From Cepaea nemoralis (Eukaryota > Mollusca > Gastropoda > Stylommatophora > Helicidae): 64,000 bases of DNA. Positions within the stretch are counted from its first letter, which is position 1. Every line of letters begins with the position of its first letter. The translations under genes were made by a program, and so were the position numbers. Below, piece after piece: positions 11,470 through 23,500 of this stretch. The notes beneath the pieces are model-generated. The model had not been told where the DNA came from. It did no database searches and worked only from the letters and a program-made list of their open reading frames with translations. The stretch covers positions 30,001 through 94,000 of the forward strand of contig JACEFZ010003441.1 in NCBI GenBank assembly GCA_014155875.1, read 5' to 3'.

Positions 11470-11890
11470 ACATCAGGATGGCACAGTATAGCTCTTAAGA
11501 CCTCTTTTCCTCGCCATGATTGGCAAAGATAAATTGCAGCGAATATGCTTCATCTTGTGAAATACTGCTTTTGCTTGGACTTTTGTACAATTAACTTCCC
11601 CTATACATCTTCCATCTGTTGTTATAAAAGTAACCAAATGCTTAAATACATTTACTTGTGTCAGCCTGGTTCTATTCACTTTGATGTTACATTTGGGAAG
11701 ATATATTTTCTTTTTAATTAGTATCATTTCTGTTTTCCTGTTATTCAGACTATATACTTTGTTTTCACTTTCTGTTGCAATTATCTATCATTCCTTGAAA
11801 TTGTTTCAATTTTAGCCACCAAAACCACGTCATCAGCCTTAAGTAAGTTGTTCCCATTATTCTCATCAACTGATATTCCTAACATGCCTT
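11470..11890 (-). pseudogene. LINE-A-type RT fragment
   Basis: Minus-strand readings include a degraded motif C (LLKADDVVLVAKIET near 11850), then a TEMILIKKKIYLPKCNIKV stretch and a VFHKMKHIRCNLSLPIMARK block. These correspond to the region just after the RT catalytic motif in LINE-A. Stops and frame changes separate the blocks. Confidence 0.65.
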
Positions 11891-11891
11891 G

Positions 11892-12085
11892 TATTTTTTT
11901 TTTTTAAATGTTGCATATCCCTTGCAGGGCGTTGCATTCAACACCAGCATTTTTCAGCTGCGGTTGATGTACTAGGCAAATTTTACGTTCAGTAGTTTGC
12001 CATTGCCGGTCTCCCTGGTCGAAGGGTTAGCAGCTTTCTATGTAACCCCGAATACTCTCGTGGTTGACGTGAGTGATTCTTCACA
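11892..12085. mobile_element. SINE-1 head-and-body chimera
   Basis: From 11892 to about 12005 the sequence is a minus-strand SINE-1 tail and body (poly-T, GCATATCC, CAACACCAGCATTTTTCAGC, GTAGTTTGCCATTGC). At about 12006 it switches to a plus-strand SINE-1 head (CGGTCTCCCTGGTCGAAGGG, then GTAACCCCGAATACTCTCG). Two copies facing each other have lost their opposing halves, or one inverted internally. Confidence 0.75.
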
Positions 12086-12099
12086 CAGGTCGTGTTTGT

Positions 12100-14390
12100 T
12101 TTTATCCAATCCAATCCAATCCATGGTACGAATACCCCCGTTCAGCTTTCGATTTTTCGACTTGGCTGTATTTTGGGTGTTTATGGTGTGACTTGTTGAT
12201 TGTCTTTCGTACTGTTGGCTGCTTGTTGTCAGCTTCCCGGCTTCTGATGTGTTGATTGTATTCATTCCTTACTTCTTGAGGTTTTTCATGTCTGGACAGA
12301 GTCGCACACTTGTTGAGGTCTGGAGTTATTGGGTACCCACCCCGTCATATGATGCTGTTTCTTTCAGGGAGTTTTACCAGTTGTCGACTCTCCTGGTGTT
12401 CCACCTCCTTCCAGTTGTGGGTTGCCTTCGAATCTTCTCGGTCTTGATTGATTCCGTGTGTCGAGGCCGGTTCTGACAAGGCCTTTTCAATACCGTCTCT
12501 GGAACCATTTTTCTTGGTTTGGGTTTCCATTTTCATCCAGTTCTATTTCACTTTCTGATGATTCTTCTTCTTTCTGAGTCTTTGTGTTTTCTGGTTCAGA
12601 TGTTTAGTCTAGTTTAGTTTAGTCGTTGGATCAACATCACGGCACACGGTTTAACCCATAAGTGCTCCGTTTTCCTCCTAACTCAAACCTGAGTCTGGAG
12701 AAACTCAGCTCAATGCACGAACTCCGTTGCATCCGCGAGGATCCTGAAATACTTTGGGTAGATTTTTAACTCGAAATTGTGCCCGGGCAGCGCCGTTAGG
12801 CTACTCTTTTTCGATTTCCAACTGCCAAGGGATTTTTCACGTGCGCAACAATACACACGGACGTCCGTCCGATCTCACTACCCAGAGACCAGGGGAAATT
12901 TTATTACTGGAAGTCCAGGTGGATTTTTTAAATAAATCCCGGTCCTCACCGGGGACTGACCCCAGGACCTCCAGCAATCGAGGCGGACACCACACCTCGA
13001 GACCACTCAGCCCCCCAACTGGTTCAGATGTTTCGGTCTTGGCCTTGAGTAGTTTTAGTTGTTGTCTTTCTTCTTGAATCTATTTGAGCGTTTCTTCTGT
13101 CTTTTCTCTTTCATCTTGGATTTTTGTTAAAGTTTCGTCAGTTTCAGCCTTTATAGCAGCCATTCGAGCGACATCCTGCTCCATCTTCTGCTGGTCTAAC
13201 TTCAGTTCGTCCAGGATGCGCTGAACGGCCGTTATCTATGTTTCTTGCGTCTTGTCTTTTTCTTCCTCCATGTTTTTGAACTGTGTTCTCAGGTCCTTCA
13301 GTTGACCTTCCAGTTGTGCTTTGTCACTTTTGGTGAGTCGGTTGGTGGCCTCGTACTGCCTCCTGGCTTCCTTATATGGTAGGTTAGACTTGATGACGAT
13401 TTTCATGGCTTCCTTGCTGTCTTAGTGGCAGGGGCAGCCGAGGTATCTGGCTCCATGGTTGCCGAAGCAGTTGGCACACTTTCTGTTAGTGTTAGGCCTC
13501 CTGAAGTCCGAGTCGTTCTTTGCATGCTGGCACTGACTGTATCGATGGGGTCCAGAGCAGTATCTACACACCTCCACCTCACTCTTGCAGGTGGCACAGG
13601 TGTGCCAACATTTCTGGCACTTAAAGCACTGCAGCACTCTCGGTATGTAGTGCTCTGGTACTTTGTCTTTCTTATCCCATCTGATGTATTGAGGGATCAC
13701 TCGGTCCTCTGATGTTACGACGACGACAGTAGAGGGGATGTTGTTCTTTCCGATGATCCTCTCGGCACTGGTGATCTTGAGTTTGTGATTCTCTTTTATC
13801 AGCAACTCCCTGATCTGGTCGTTGGAGAGATGGGTCTTGACTCGTTTCATGACCCATCGTTTGCATGTGCGGTTTCGCGTGGCTTCCAATAAGATGCTGT
13901 GGTGAAGCTTGATGTCGGCTTTCTCGGCTTGTGAAATCTTCTGGATCAGTGCTGTGGTCTTTGGGTTTTTGTTGAGGGAGACCACTACTCCCTAGGGTGT
14001 CTTGCGCAGCTGGTAGATTGCCGTTTCTTCCCAGCTCGTTTTCCAACAGACTGAGTATCTTGTCTGTTGGTAACGCCGACAGCTTAGCTTCTCCCACGCT
14101 TGTCTGCTTGAACAGTATTCTGCCGGTGAAGTCCTCAGTTGTTGTTGTTGTTGTTTCCTCCTGTGTGGAAGGTCACTGCTAGATTGGGCTGCATCAGTCT
14201 TGGTGCTCGTTAGAACTTCCCGGCTGCTGCGGGCTTCAATTGTTGTGTCTGTAGCAACGGTAACGGTTTTTCTTTAGCTGATGTAGGAGCAGGACTTGCT
14301 GTTTGTAGATATGGGCTCAGCAGTCGTAGCGGCCTTCCTTGCCGCAACCTTCTTCTTCCCGGCTGCGTATAGCGCATGTCTCTGCGCGGC
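12100..14390 (-). pseudogene. LINE ORF1 (gag-like, three CCHC knuckles), broken
   Basis: The minus-strand start is an ATG at about 14390, giving MPRVKSAAQRHALYAAGKKK. Stops and frame shifts follow until a 187-residue open segment (13985-13422). That segment carries CFKCQKCWHTCATC, CRYCSGPHRYSQC and CANCFGNHGARYLGC, the triple zinc-knuckle pattern of I/Jockey-group ORF1 proteins. A charged coiled-coil-like region follows (about 13400-13040, rich in E, K and Q) and, beyond the SINE-2 insertion, an E/S-rich tail down to about 12100. ORF1p binds LINE RNA. The same protein type is encoded at 55890-57812. It lies back to back with a LINE-B ORF2 on the other strand, so the two are separate insertions. 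Confidence 0.85.
12606..13018 (-). mobile_element. SINE-2, tRNA-derived, 413 bp, with 15-bp TSD
   Basis: Flanked by perfect direct repeats CTGGTTCAGATGTTT at 12591-12605 and 13019-13033. On the minus strand it starts with a tRNA-like head (GAGTGGTCTCGAGG and a B-box-like GGTCCTGG.GTCAG.CCCCGG). A conserved body with GGATTTATTTAAAAAATCC and CTCAGGTTTGAGTTAGGAGG follows, and it ends in (CTAAA)n repeats. It interrupts the LINE ORF1 reading frame. The other copy at 51307-51712 is in the opposite orientation and is equally flanked by a TSD. Confidence 0.93.
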
Positions 14391-14392
14391 AC

Positions 14393-14847
14393 TTTTAACG
14401 CGAGGCATCCTCTGCGTTCTCCGATACCGATCTGATCTCGATAGTGCGTCGAGTCGACTCTGTCGTGATGATGAAAATTTTTTTGTTTTTCAATCTGGCA
14501 TCACAAATATATAACTCTTTCATATAGCATATGACCTTCTTTTTGTCCTTTTAACATGTTCACTTCTTTTGTTTTCAAATTATTACTTGCAGTGTGCTTT
14601 CTAATGGCTGAGAGTTCCGGTATTATTTAGTACACATATTTAACGCTTTCTTTTCTTTCATGTTGCCATATATTCTTTTATAGTTATCGTGACGTTTGTT
14701 TACTTTTTCTTCTAATGTCCATTAGTTGTAGAAATGTGTCTGTCAACCATTCCCTCTTCGCTAGTTTCTTTAGTTCTGGTATTATTTCTTTTTATGTCTG
14801 TTCTTATATTTCTTCCACAAATGTTATCTTTCAGTATATGCTTACCA
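14393..14847. other. No recognised feature
   Basis: T-rich sequence between a minus-strand LINE ORF1 and a plus-strand LINE-B ORF2. No element end or conserved frame was identified. Confidence 0.45.
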
Positions 14848-16877
14848 CAAAGAAATTCAGGGATATCGAATTATAACCATGCAGAATACAATAGGCAAGC
14901 TGCTGGAGAAGGTAATTGCCAGGAAAATATCAAACCAGCTGGAGAGGCAAGGTGTTTTCCCACCTACCCTGGGTGGGTACCGTCCAAAAAGAGAAACCTG
15001 GACTAATGCAGCAGTTTTTGCCCATAATGTCTATGAAGGTTTCCACTCAGGCATTGAAACCTTTGCTGCAGCGATTGATCTTGAGGACGCGTACAACAGA
15101 ATACCATTGGATTTTTTAATGCTTCAGCTTCTTGAACTCAAAGTAAGTCCATTCCTCCTTAGTTGGATCGCTGCAGCCCTCTTCCAACGGAAAGTAGTTT
15201 TTAGATGTGGCAGTTGGACTGCGGAACCAACAACAATATATCCTGGCCTACCACAGGGATCACCATTATCTCCGGTACTGTTCAACGCCTACACAGTGAG
15301 AATCACCAGTGAGCAGATCACTGGACCTGGCAGGACATTGTCATATGCCGATGATGTTTTAGTGTATCGTCAGGGTAAGGATAGAGAGCAGGTTGCTGTG
15401 GAACTACAAACCGAACTCAATCGCATAAGTACTTGATGGGATGAAGCTGGGGCAATTGTCAACCCAACAAAGGCAAAAGTGACTTGGTTCTCGTTGAATA
15501 ATCATATTGTCAACACTCCAACACCAACTGTAAAGCTGTGTTCAGAGACGGTGGAAAGAACGCAGGCAATGAATTACCTGGGGATACGGTTTGATCGAAG
15601 CCTTGCTTATAATGAGAACATAGACCATGTGATAACAAAGGCCAAGCGGGGTTTGGCTGCGATGCGGGTGATGGCTGCAGCAAACTGTGAGCAGCGCCAT
15701 CTATGTCTTCTATACGAGGGGCTGGTCATGTCTATTTTTGAGTATGCGATGGCGATCCTGACTCTCAGCCGTAAGCAGATAGAGAGGGTGGAAAGGATAC
15801 AGAACGAAGTTATGCGCATTATTCTTGGATGTACAAGAGATACAGCATGCAGGGCGATGCGCTACCTTCTTGATTTTCCAACCATTGAAGACAGAATACA
15901 AATTTGCAGAGCACGTGCCTACCTCAGAGCTAACGCAAACACACAACATCCACTGCATAGTGAAATTAGGAAGGTGAAGGGTAGCAGGTTAAAAAGAGGA
16001 AGGTCGTGGATGGGTCAAGCCGAAGACATTCTTCATCAGGTATGTGCACTTGAGGACTCAGAACCTAGCGAGGAGTGGGCACAAGTACCAACATATTTCT
16101 GTACGTCCTTTCTGTTTGCATCCAACTAGACAGAAAATGCAGACAAGAAAATCCGGCTGCTGTGGAGGCGGAAGTACAAGCGTTGATTTTCGAGAATTCG
16201 TTAGACGGTGATGCTGTCATCTACACAGATGGGTCGGTCGTCCGACATGTGAGAAGCTCATGGGCCTTTACGGCTCAGGCCGGAGGGAGAATTGTGAAGG
16301 AGGACTCTGGTGCTTTTGTTGAGACCACAAGTAGCCTGACTATGGAAGTCATGGCAGTAAGTAAAGCAATAACATGGCTCGAGACACAGACATTCACTAG
16401 GGCATGTTTCCTTAGCGACTCAATGAACATGATCAAGAGGATAGAGGAGGGGTCGATCCGAAGAGAATGGTTGCTGCCTCTGGAGCGGTCTCGGCTGGCA
16501 AAGATTAGTTTCATCTTCGTGCCAGGGCATGCGGGAGTACAAGGAAATGAGCGGGCTGACAAGCTCGCAGGTGAGGCTACGGTGGAGGGCGGACGCGCCA
16601 TGGACCAGGCTGACATTCTGAATGCTCTACGAGAAGTAAGACTTTTGCGTGAACCTAGTGATGACTGTGAATCTACAACCATGGCCAGACTGCGAGAACA
16701 GCAAATTAAAAGAGGGTGGCCAAACAAGAACACTACGCAGGAAGCCAAAGAAGATTGATAAACCAACACAGAACTGGTGTCGTTAGCCGCTACACGCTGC
16801 GGGATTTGCTGAGGAGGGGATCCGAGCACTTATGGACTGAATGGTTCGATGTGCAATGAGGATGATCTTTCGACTAA
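14848..16877 (+). pseudogene. LINE-B (I/Nimb-like) ORF2: RT and RNase H, nearly readable
   Basis: The reading begins inside the RT (NTIGKLLEKVIARKI). It shows LEDAYNRIPLDFL (motif A), LPQGSPLSPVLFNAY (motif B) and LSYADDVLVY (intact YADD). A single in-frame TGA at 15434 lies in context ST-stop-WDEAGAIVNPTKAK, and the same frame continues to 16127. One frame change near 16075-16130 precedes RNase H with VIYTDGSVV, a TMEVMAVSKAI block (Glu) and FVPGHAGVQGNERADKLAG. It ends with (CTAA)n at 16866-16889. The endonuclease and start are missing. With one nonsense and one frameshift change this is the best-preserved LINE-B here. Confidence 0.9.
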
Positions 16878-16889
16878 CTAACTAACTAT

Positions 16890-18290
16890 ACTTCTTACCG
16901 TTTCTGTCTCGTTGCGCTTATTCTGTACAGTAAGGATGATTTTTCACCCATTTTTTTTTAATTTGACTCAAATCTAGCATGATATTTCTTGGATTCCAGT
17001 TTAATTTCTGCAGTTGTATTCCTATTTTCTCAGGTAATGTCACACGGTAATGGTCATTGTTGTTATCTACTCATGTTCTTATTTTACCTTTACTTAAGCT
17101 GTTTCGTCATTGACAACTTATAAACATATAGTTAAGACTTGATTTGTTAGAGATTTCTATCGCATGTAATGTGTCATTGCTTTTCTTCTTGTCCGTGACC
17201 TTACTGGGCTGTGACCGCAGCCATTGCCACTATAAGAGATCATGTGCCTAACGTCGTGATATCAGAAACCCTAACCAGCTACTATCTGTCGGTTGCTCCC
17301 AGCTCCAACCGCCACCTGCCAATGGTTTCACGGATAAGAAGAAGATGTGTGAGTGCATAAGAAATAAACTGTACATTCACTGAAGAAATAAACTGTACAT
17401 TCACTGAAGATTTGTGACTTTACTTATTTTGCTCAAAGGAAACGTGTGATCCTCGACTAAAAGCAAAATGCACGCCTTCTTTATCCTGAATGGGATGTTT
17501 CTTAACAGTCCCACAGACCTTGTGTCCTTCGTCGATTCATGCATCGTTGTATGCATAATGAAATATATCTCTAGTCTAATACAGAAAAGTGTACAGAAAC
17601 GCGATTGCTTTCTGATTTTCTTATCTGAAACGTGATTACTGTGCCTGTTTCCTTTGCCCCCAAGTTTGACCTGGAGAGTCCGGCAGGCTAGTAGATGAAA
17701 GGAGTTAAACTTACTTTTTCTTTCATAAGTGACACTCTACCCGCACTTACTTTTTTTTTCATAAGTAATACCCTACTGGCAACCTACGTTATATGCAATT
17801 TTCCGAAAAGCTAGCAAAGCTATCTCGTTTACAGAGACATTTTATAATTCAAGATTTTTACTGTTTAAAACATTTCGTTTTGTCAGCAAATGTTAATTAA
17901 CAATTTTTCAGTTTCATGTTATAGGCAGCCAGCATTTTCTAACAAATAGCACACCATTCACTTCATTCTTTGAAGAAACGAAGTCTAAATATTCTACAGC
18001 ATACTTTCTTGATTTGACTTTCGGAGTGAAAGTCCGTGAGTCTGAATACGTAGATGTCGTCAAAACCCGCTTATGGCCTGTTGAAATTATACGCATTCTT
18101 CAGCAAAAGAAGTTTATGTTTCCATAATAAAACCACAGTTGTTTCAAATGGAAGTAAAATAACTCTGACCAACTAACGATCTGTCAATATTACTGAAGTC
18201 TTGGATTGTTTGCACATGCGTCTAGGAATTGATCTTTCACTCCCGCACCTTTTCCCGCTCTTCTTGTCCGCGCAATTAGATCACTAGCAC
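16890..18290. other. AT-rich stretch with a 26-bp duplication and part of an unnamed repeat
   Basis: No gene was recognised. Positions 17358-17409 hold two copies of AGAAATAAACTGTACATTCA plus CTGA. Positions 17430-17650 match the unnamed repeat at 5770-6215. Two similar blocks (TTACTTTTTCTTTCATAAGT and a variant) occur at about 17710 and 17748. The rest is AT-rich. Confidence 0.5.
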
Positions 18291-18291
18291 T

Positions 18292-18690
18292 TTGGCATTT
18301 ACCATTGGTATATTCATGTATCCATTCATTCATTCAGGAGCTCGTTCTTTGCAGAATCTCGCTCCCATAACAACCTTCCGGAAAACTTCTCGATCACAAG
18401 CAAGATGTCCCGCGTCTGATACACCCATCTGGAGATCATCCGCTACATCCTGCACCCATCTTCTCGTTGGCCATCCTCTTCCACTCTTCCCAAGTATATA
18501 CTCCTTCACTGTTGTTCTCTCCAAACTTTCATGACGTTTTAAGTGACCAAAATATATCAATTTTCTTTGTTTTATCGTCTTTCATAGCCAACCCTCTTCA
18601 ATATTCATCTTTTGAAGTATGGATGCATTTGTTCTTTTCTGTACCCAAAATATTCTTAGAACCCGTCATTAACATTTATATTCAAAAGCA
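18292..18690 (-). pseudogene. LINE 3' end, ATGA-tailed subfamily
   Basis: The minus-strand frame reads YFGHLKRHESLERTTVKEYI then GKSGRGWPTRRWVQDVADDL and MGVSDAGHLACDREVFRKVV, the RT-downstream C-terminus of an RTE-like LINE. A short (ATGA)n tail follows at 18322-18334. A second copy with a long (TGAA)n tail lies at 47878-48220. Confidence 0.8.
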
Positions 18691-18711
18691 TTTATGAGCT
18701 GTTCAGCTTGT

Positions 18712-19387
18712 TTAGTTAGTTAGTTAGTTAGTTAGTCGACAGATCACCCTCGTTGCACATCGGACCATTCAGTCCATAAGTGCTCGGATCCCCTCCTCAG
18801 CAAATCCCGCAGCGTGTAGCGGCTAACGACGCCAGTTCTGTGTTGGTTTATCAATCTTCTTTGGCTTCCTGCGTAGTGTTCTTGTTTGGCCACCCCTCTT
18901 TTAATTTGCTACTCTCGCAGTCTGGCCATTGTTGTAGATTCACAGTCATCACTTGGTTCTTGCAAAAGTCTCACTTCTCGTAGAGCATTCAGAATGTCAG
19001 CCTGGTCCATGGCGCGTCCGCCCTCCACAGTAGCCTCACCTGCGAGCTTGTCAGCCCGCTCATTTCCTTGTACTCCCGCATGCCCTGGCACGAAGATGAA
19101 ACTAATCTTTGCCAGCCGAGACCGCTCCAGAGCCAGCAACCATTCTCTTCGGATCGACCCCTCTTCTATCCTCTTGATCATGTTCATTGAGTCGCTAAGG
19201 AAACAAGCCCTAGTGAATGTCTGTGTCTCGAGCCATGTTATTGCTTTACTTACTGCCATGACTTCCATGGTCAGGCTACTTGTGGTTTCAGTGAAAGCAC
19301 CAGAGACCTCCTTCACAATTCTCCCTCCGGCCCGAGCTGTAAAGGATCATGAGCTTCTCACATGTCGGACGACCGACCCATCTGTGT
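18712..19387 (-). mobile_element. LINE-B 3' end, inverted near-identical copy
   Basis: On the minus strand this repeats 16222-16877 almost base for base: TDGS end of RNase H motif 1, FVPGHAGVQGNERADKLAG, and the tail written here as (TTAG)n at 18712-18736. The 5' break falls at the start of RNase H. The two copies are inverted and about 1.8 kb apart, and few differences are visible, so this is a recent insertion. Confidence 0.88.
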
Positions 19388-19679
19388 TGTTTAGCAAGTG
19401 TCCAGGTCTCACAGGCGTATGTTGCAATGGGAATGATGCATGCTCTTAAAAATCTAATTTTTGTAGTTCTGTCTGTCCCACTCCATAATTAATTCAGTTG
19501 TTTTAGTCTTTGAAGACTATCAATTGATAGTCGTCGTTTAATTTCTTTCATTGTGTCACCATTGTGGTAATCAATGACCCAAGATTTTCAAAAGTTTCCA
19601 CCACCTCCAATCTTTCCTCATTAACATATATTTCGTGTATACTTTAAAGCAAAACAAGTTATTTACATGTCATTTAAGA
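19388..19679 (-). pseudogene. Probable LINE-A fragment
   Basis: After the LINE-B break the minus strand includes an ACTCTCATTCCC-type GASIIPIATYACETWTLAK reading near 19450-19390, resembling the YGCEAW block of LINE-A. The rest is decayed. Weak evidence. Confidence 0.4.
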
Positions 19680-19885
19680 GACGTCGCAGTTAACCCCAGC
19701 ATTTATGGCTCTTTGATTTGTTGGTAAGTTTACGTTTAGTAGTTTGATATCGCTTTCTGAACGACCGGCGCTCATAATATTACATGAAAACCAACGCAAG
19801 GCGTTCTGCTGTCATATCGCCAGCAGCTGTGTTTCGAATGCGGTAAGCGGCGTTACGAATTGCGTCTGTAACCCCTTCGTTACAC
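19680..19885 (-). mobile_element. SINE-1, old decayed copy
   Basis: Recognisable in reverse by ACGTTTAGTAGTTTG, CGCTTTCTGAACGACCGG and CCAACGCAAGGCG. The tail and head are eroded. This is the most divergent SINE-1 copy in the window. Confidence 0.65.
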
Positions 19886-20019
19886 TTTAAAGTAAGCTCT
19901 CAGGAATGTGTAGCCAAAGTGATTAAAACTGTTTGGAAAAGTTATTCTGCGCATCTTTGGGAACTTGTAATAACATGTTTTCGTAGCAATTCAGTTTAAA
20001 CCGTCATTTCCAGATATTT

Positions 20020-20560
20020 AATGCTGTCTCTTCTTCTGCTTCTGCCCTTTATAACCTACTGGGGCGTAGGCCTTAAACCAAACCACGCCCAGCCGTCTTG
20101 TATGTTATCTCCTACAGCTCTTCTATGTCCTGCTAGTATTAGTCATCTTAGTCTGTAATTCTCTTCTCCGTGTGTTTTTAGGTCTCCCAATTATTTCTTT
20201 GTCTTGTGGGTTTCAGACTAGAATGTGACTATTTATATTGTCTTTCGGACGATTTTTTTTTTTCGCCAATGTGTGTCCTATCCAGTACCAGCTTCTTTTC
20301 TTCAACTCTTGGTTTAGCAGAATTTGTTTCTTTCTCTTCATGAACTCTACATTGGTGATTCTGTCATATCATTGTATTCTCACTATTCTGCGCAAGCACC
20401 AAATAGTGAATGAATGCAGTGTATTATTAACTCGTTTAGCTGTTCTCTGTCCTTCTGACTCATATAGTGGTACCGTTTTACCATTGAAGTTACACATTCT
20501 AAGTTTAGAGCTAAGTTTAACTGCCTTTGACTTTCACAAATGTCCTAGCCCTACGAAAGC
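20020..20560 (-). pseudogene. LINE C-terminal fragment (LINE-D)
   Basis: The minus strand reads SEGQRTAKRVNNTLHSFTIW, CLRRIVRIQ and KKRSWYWIGHT, the post-RT region of a widespread endonuclease-reverse transcriptase family. A tail ends near 20020 in GCAGAAGCAGAAGAAGAG. A related piece lies at 48880-49120 in the same orientation, sharing CACATTGGTGATTCTGTCAT. Confidence 0.72.
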
Positions 20561-23500
20561 TCCTCTTGCCTGTTGTATTCTTATTTAGTATCTGTCGCAT
20601 GATTGCGCACTCCGTCTTGTTCACTGCTGCACATCACAATTTCAAAACACACTTCTCACTAAGGGTTTGCACTAGAGAGAATTGGGATGCTAGGAATGTG
20701 GCGTCAACAGTATTAATAGCTGTGACACCCAATGATGGACAGATCAGGTGGTCTAAGCCCGTTCTGTCCATTGGTTAACCTAGAATAATCGCGTCGCCCG
20801 CGAAATGTTTTGGGTCCAGCGACGCTAAATTTCAAGCACATATAGATCGACCGGCAAAGCATCCAGATGTGGTTTAGGTCTCTGTATGTCCCTCATCCTG
20901 ATTCAGAAGGAAAGCTTCAGATGAAATTATGCCTGAGTTTGTTTATTTCTGAGTCAGGTAAAGCTTTAAGTATGAGAGTGTGTGTGTGTAAGTTCCGGCA
21001 CGAATATATATATTTATTCTTCTATTAGAAGATAGAAACCAACTTTCAACCAGTCCCAAGATGGCTACTCTCTGCCAGCACTGATGTAGATATCTGACGC
21101 CCTCTATCTTTCGTTTCCAGAAGAGTTGCTGTACAATCACTAGGTCTGAAGCTGTGAAAAGAGGCTCAATTATGCCCAGACTGTTTCCTATTCTTGAGTC
21201 TAAATCCCACTGGCTTGCTGACTGCGTTCAGAGCAGGTTTAGTACAAGATAAACTATGATCTGGTGCTAGGTGTCGCCTTAGTTGCAATCCACAGCGAAC
21301 CGCCAACACACGCGAATGTGAGAAGGAGGAATGAAAGACTCTACCTCTTATCTTATATGTCCGTGGCGTGTAGACCGATTGTGAGTGTAACTGTTTAGCA
21401 TCCATGACTGGTCCAGCATTTATACTGCTGTGATTTATTCGAACAAGCATTTGGCACTCTGACCGAACCACAGTCCAGCTAACAGCCCAACACCGGCACT
21501 CAAGTGAACGAATAAAAGAAGAATGGTGTTAGTTTGAGAGAATGAGTACAATGTGGTGTCTCATCTTTCTTTCACTCTGTATATATATGTGTGTTATTGA
21601 ATGAGAGGCAGTGTAAATCCTCATGAGGAACATTTCACATAGACCTCCACATTCATACCAATTATATGTTACTTATATTAACTTTAGAGTGAAATATTTA
21701 ATGTATGTTTCTTTACATTATTACTTTGATGCAACATGTGGAATGTAGTTTATTAAACCATCACCCTGTTTGACCGAGTAAGTAAAGGACATAATATGCT
21801 TTCATGCATAAGCACTTCTAAACTGTCAAGGGGAAATATCACCCCAGTGTCAGAAGAAGTAAGTAAAGGAAATGACAGAAGAGGTGAGAGGGTATAAACA
21901 GGAAAGTATCCAGGCAGACTAAAACAATGGTGGCAGCACTGATTGGTAACATGAGTTAATATGTATGAGATGAACAATCATCCTATTCTGTTCCATTACT
22001 ATGTAGGGATCAGATATGCTGGGTACATCTCATCATTTACTCTCCATCATTCTTTTCTAGCCTTGTCAGTCACTGTGTCTGTGTCCTCTGTGAGAACATC
22101 AGCCAACAGGCCACTAGGTACAAGTGCAGTAAAAGAAAGCTTGCCCAATATAATTGCTGATGTCTAATGCCAGTACAAGGAGACACACTGTAGCTCTTAA
22201 CTTGTAGGTACTTCCTGAATCTGCTACCTTCTGTAACTCATGTCTGTAAACCCTTTTCATTCTTGTCCACTGGAGAATCATCATCCTTTGGCTAGATATA
22301 AATGTGTTCACCATGTTTATCCACCTCAGGTGAGGATGACGGTGTTCGCGGATTGTCATGATCCAGAGTTGCAGAACATTGCCCAAATAGGTACAATGGA
22401 TCTGTCAACCTAGAGCAGATCTGTAATAAAAAGGTGCAACAGGAATCTGTGGACAGGACCAAGATTACTCAATGAGTCCCCACTGAACTGTGCCCAAAAC
22501 TGATCTGTGTTTCATGATCATTCTGATGATTGACTATGTTTGAGATTCAGGAACATTTCTAAGATCACTAGGATCATTTTATATCTCACAAGAACTTGCA
22601 GATTATCAAAATCATGGCAGAAGTCTGAATGACAAATTAATAAGGAGGGACTGTGTATAGTCAGTTTTCCATTTAGATAACAATGGAACCAGCAAAAACT
22701 TCCAGAGAGGAGGGTATTTTATGAATCTCTCCAGATCTTATTTTGTGTAGACTGGTTAACTCAAAGTTTTTCACTAATAAACTAACTGAAGGTTCACTAG
22801 AAGAACATTTGTGTAGTGCAGAGACAATGATAGGAAATTAGTGGTGTAGTCCAGTGATGAAATGACTGAATAACCATGAGATCTTCTGGGAGTTCTATTC
22901 TCCATGGTGTCTATAGATCATTATTCCAAAGACTGATGTGTATTGTTCATATGATTATAATGCCTCACTGGTTTACTTCCACAGCTTTTGGTTAATAAAC
23001 AAAATTAACTTTTCCTGCATTATTCTGTCCAATACATTGTGGTGTGACAAAACTTTTCATTATTATCTATGTGTTTAGTTAATGTAACTACTTCACATAA
23101 AGGTAGTATCTGGAACTACAGGTGATTGGGTAAACACTAATAGACCGCTAAATTCTGTTCTGTTGTAATCTCCCAGGTTCCAGTTTACTCAGAAAAGGGA
23201 ACTTTAAATTTTATTAATTCCTGTGACCATTTCACATAAAAGGGAAAATGATCATAGGTGGGGGACTCTCGAGCTAACCAAGTTTCTCTTTTCGGGAAGG
23301 AAGATTTTGGAGGGAAGAAATTAATTTTCCTGGGGAAACCCCTAGATTTCCAGAGCTATTATGGGTCACTTTGGCTTCCAAGAACCCATCCCCTCCAAAT
23401 GAAATCAGTCCCATCCTCATAGCTTTACTTCAATGTGGGGTAAGTCAGAGTGGGTACTGCTTCCAACTCCCAACATGTCACAGTATCTCTATCTGTTACA

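Noticed and set aside
12100..16877. One complete LINE formed by the adjacent ORF1 and ORF2
   Set aside because: ORF1 is on the minus strand and ORF2 on the plus strand, each with its own truncation, so they are separate insertions.
18712..18736. (TTAG)n run as a telomere-type repeat
   Set aside because: It is a four-base repeat at the exact 3' end of a LINE-B copy, and the matching inverted copy ends in (CTAA)n. It is a retroposon tail, not telomeric.
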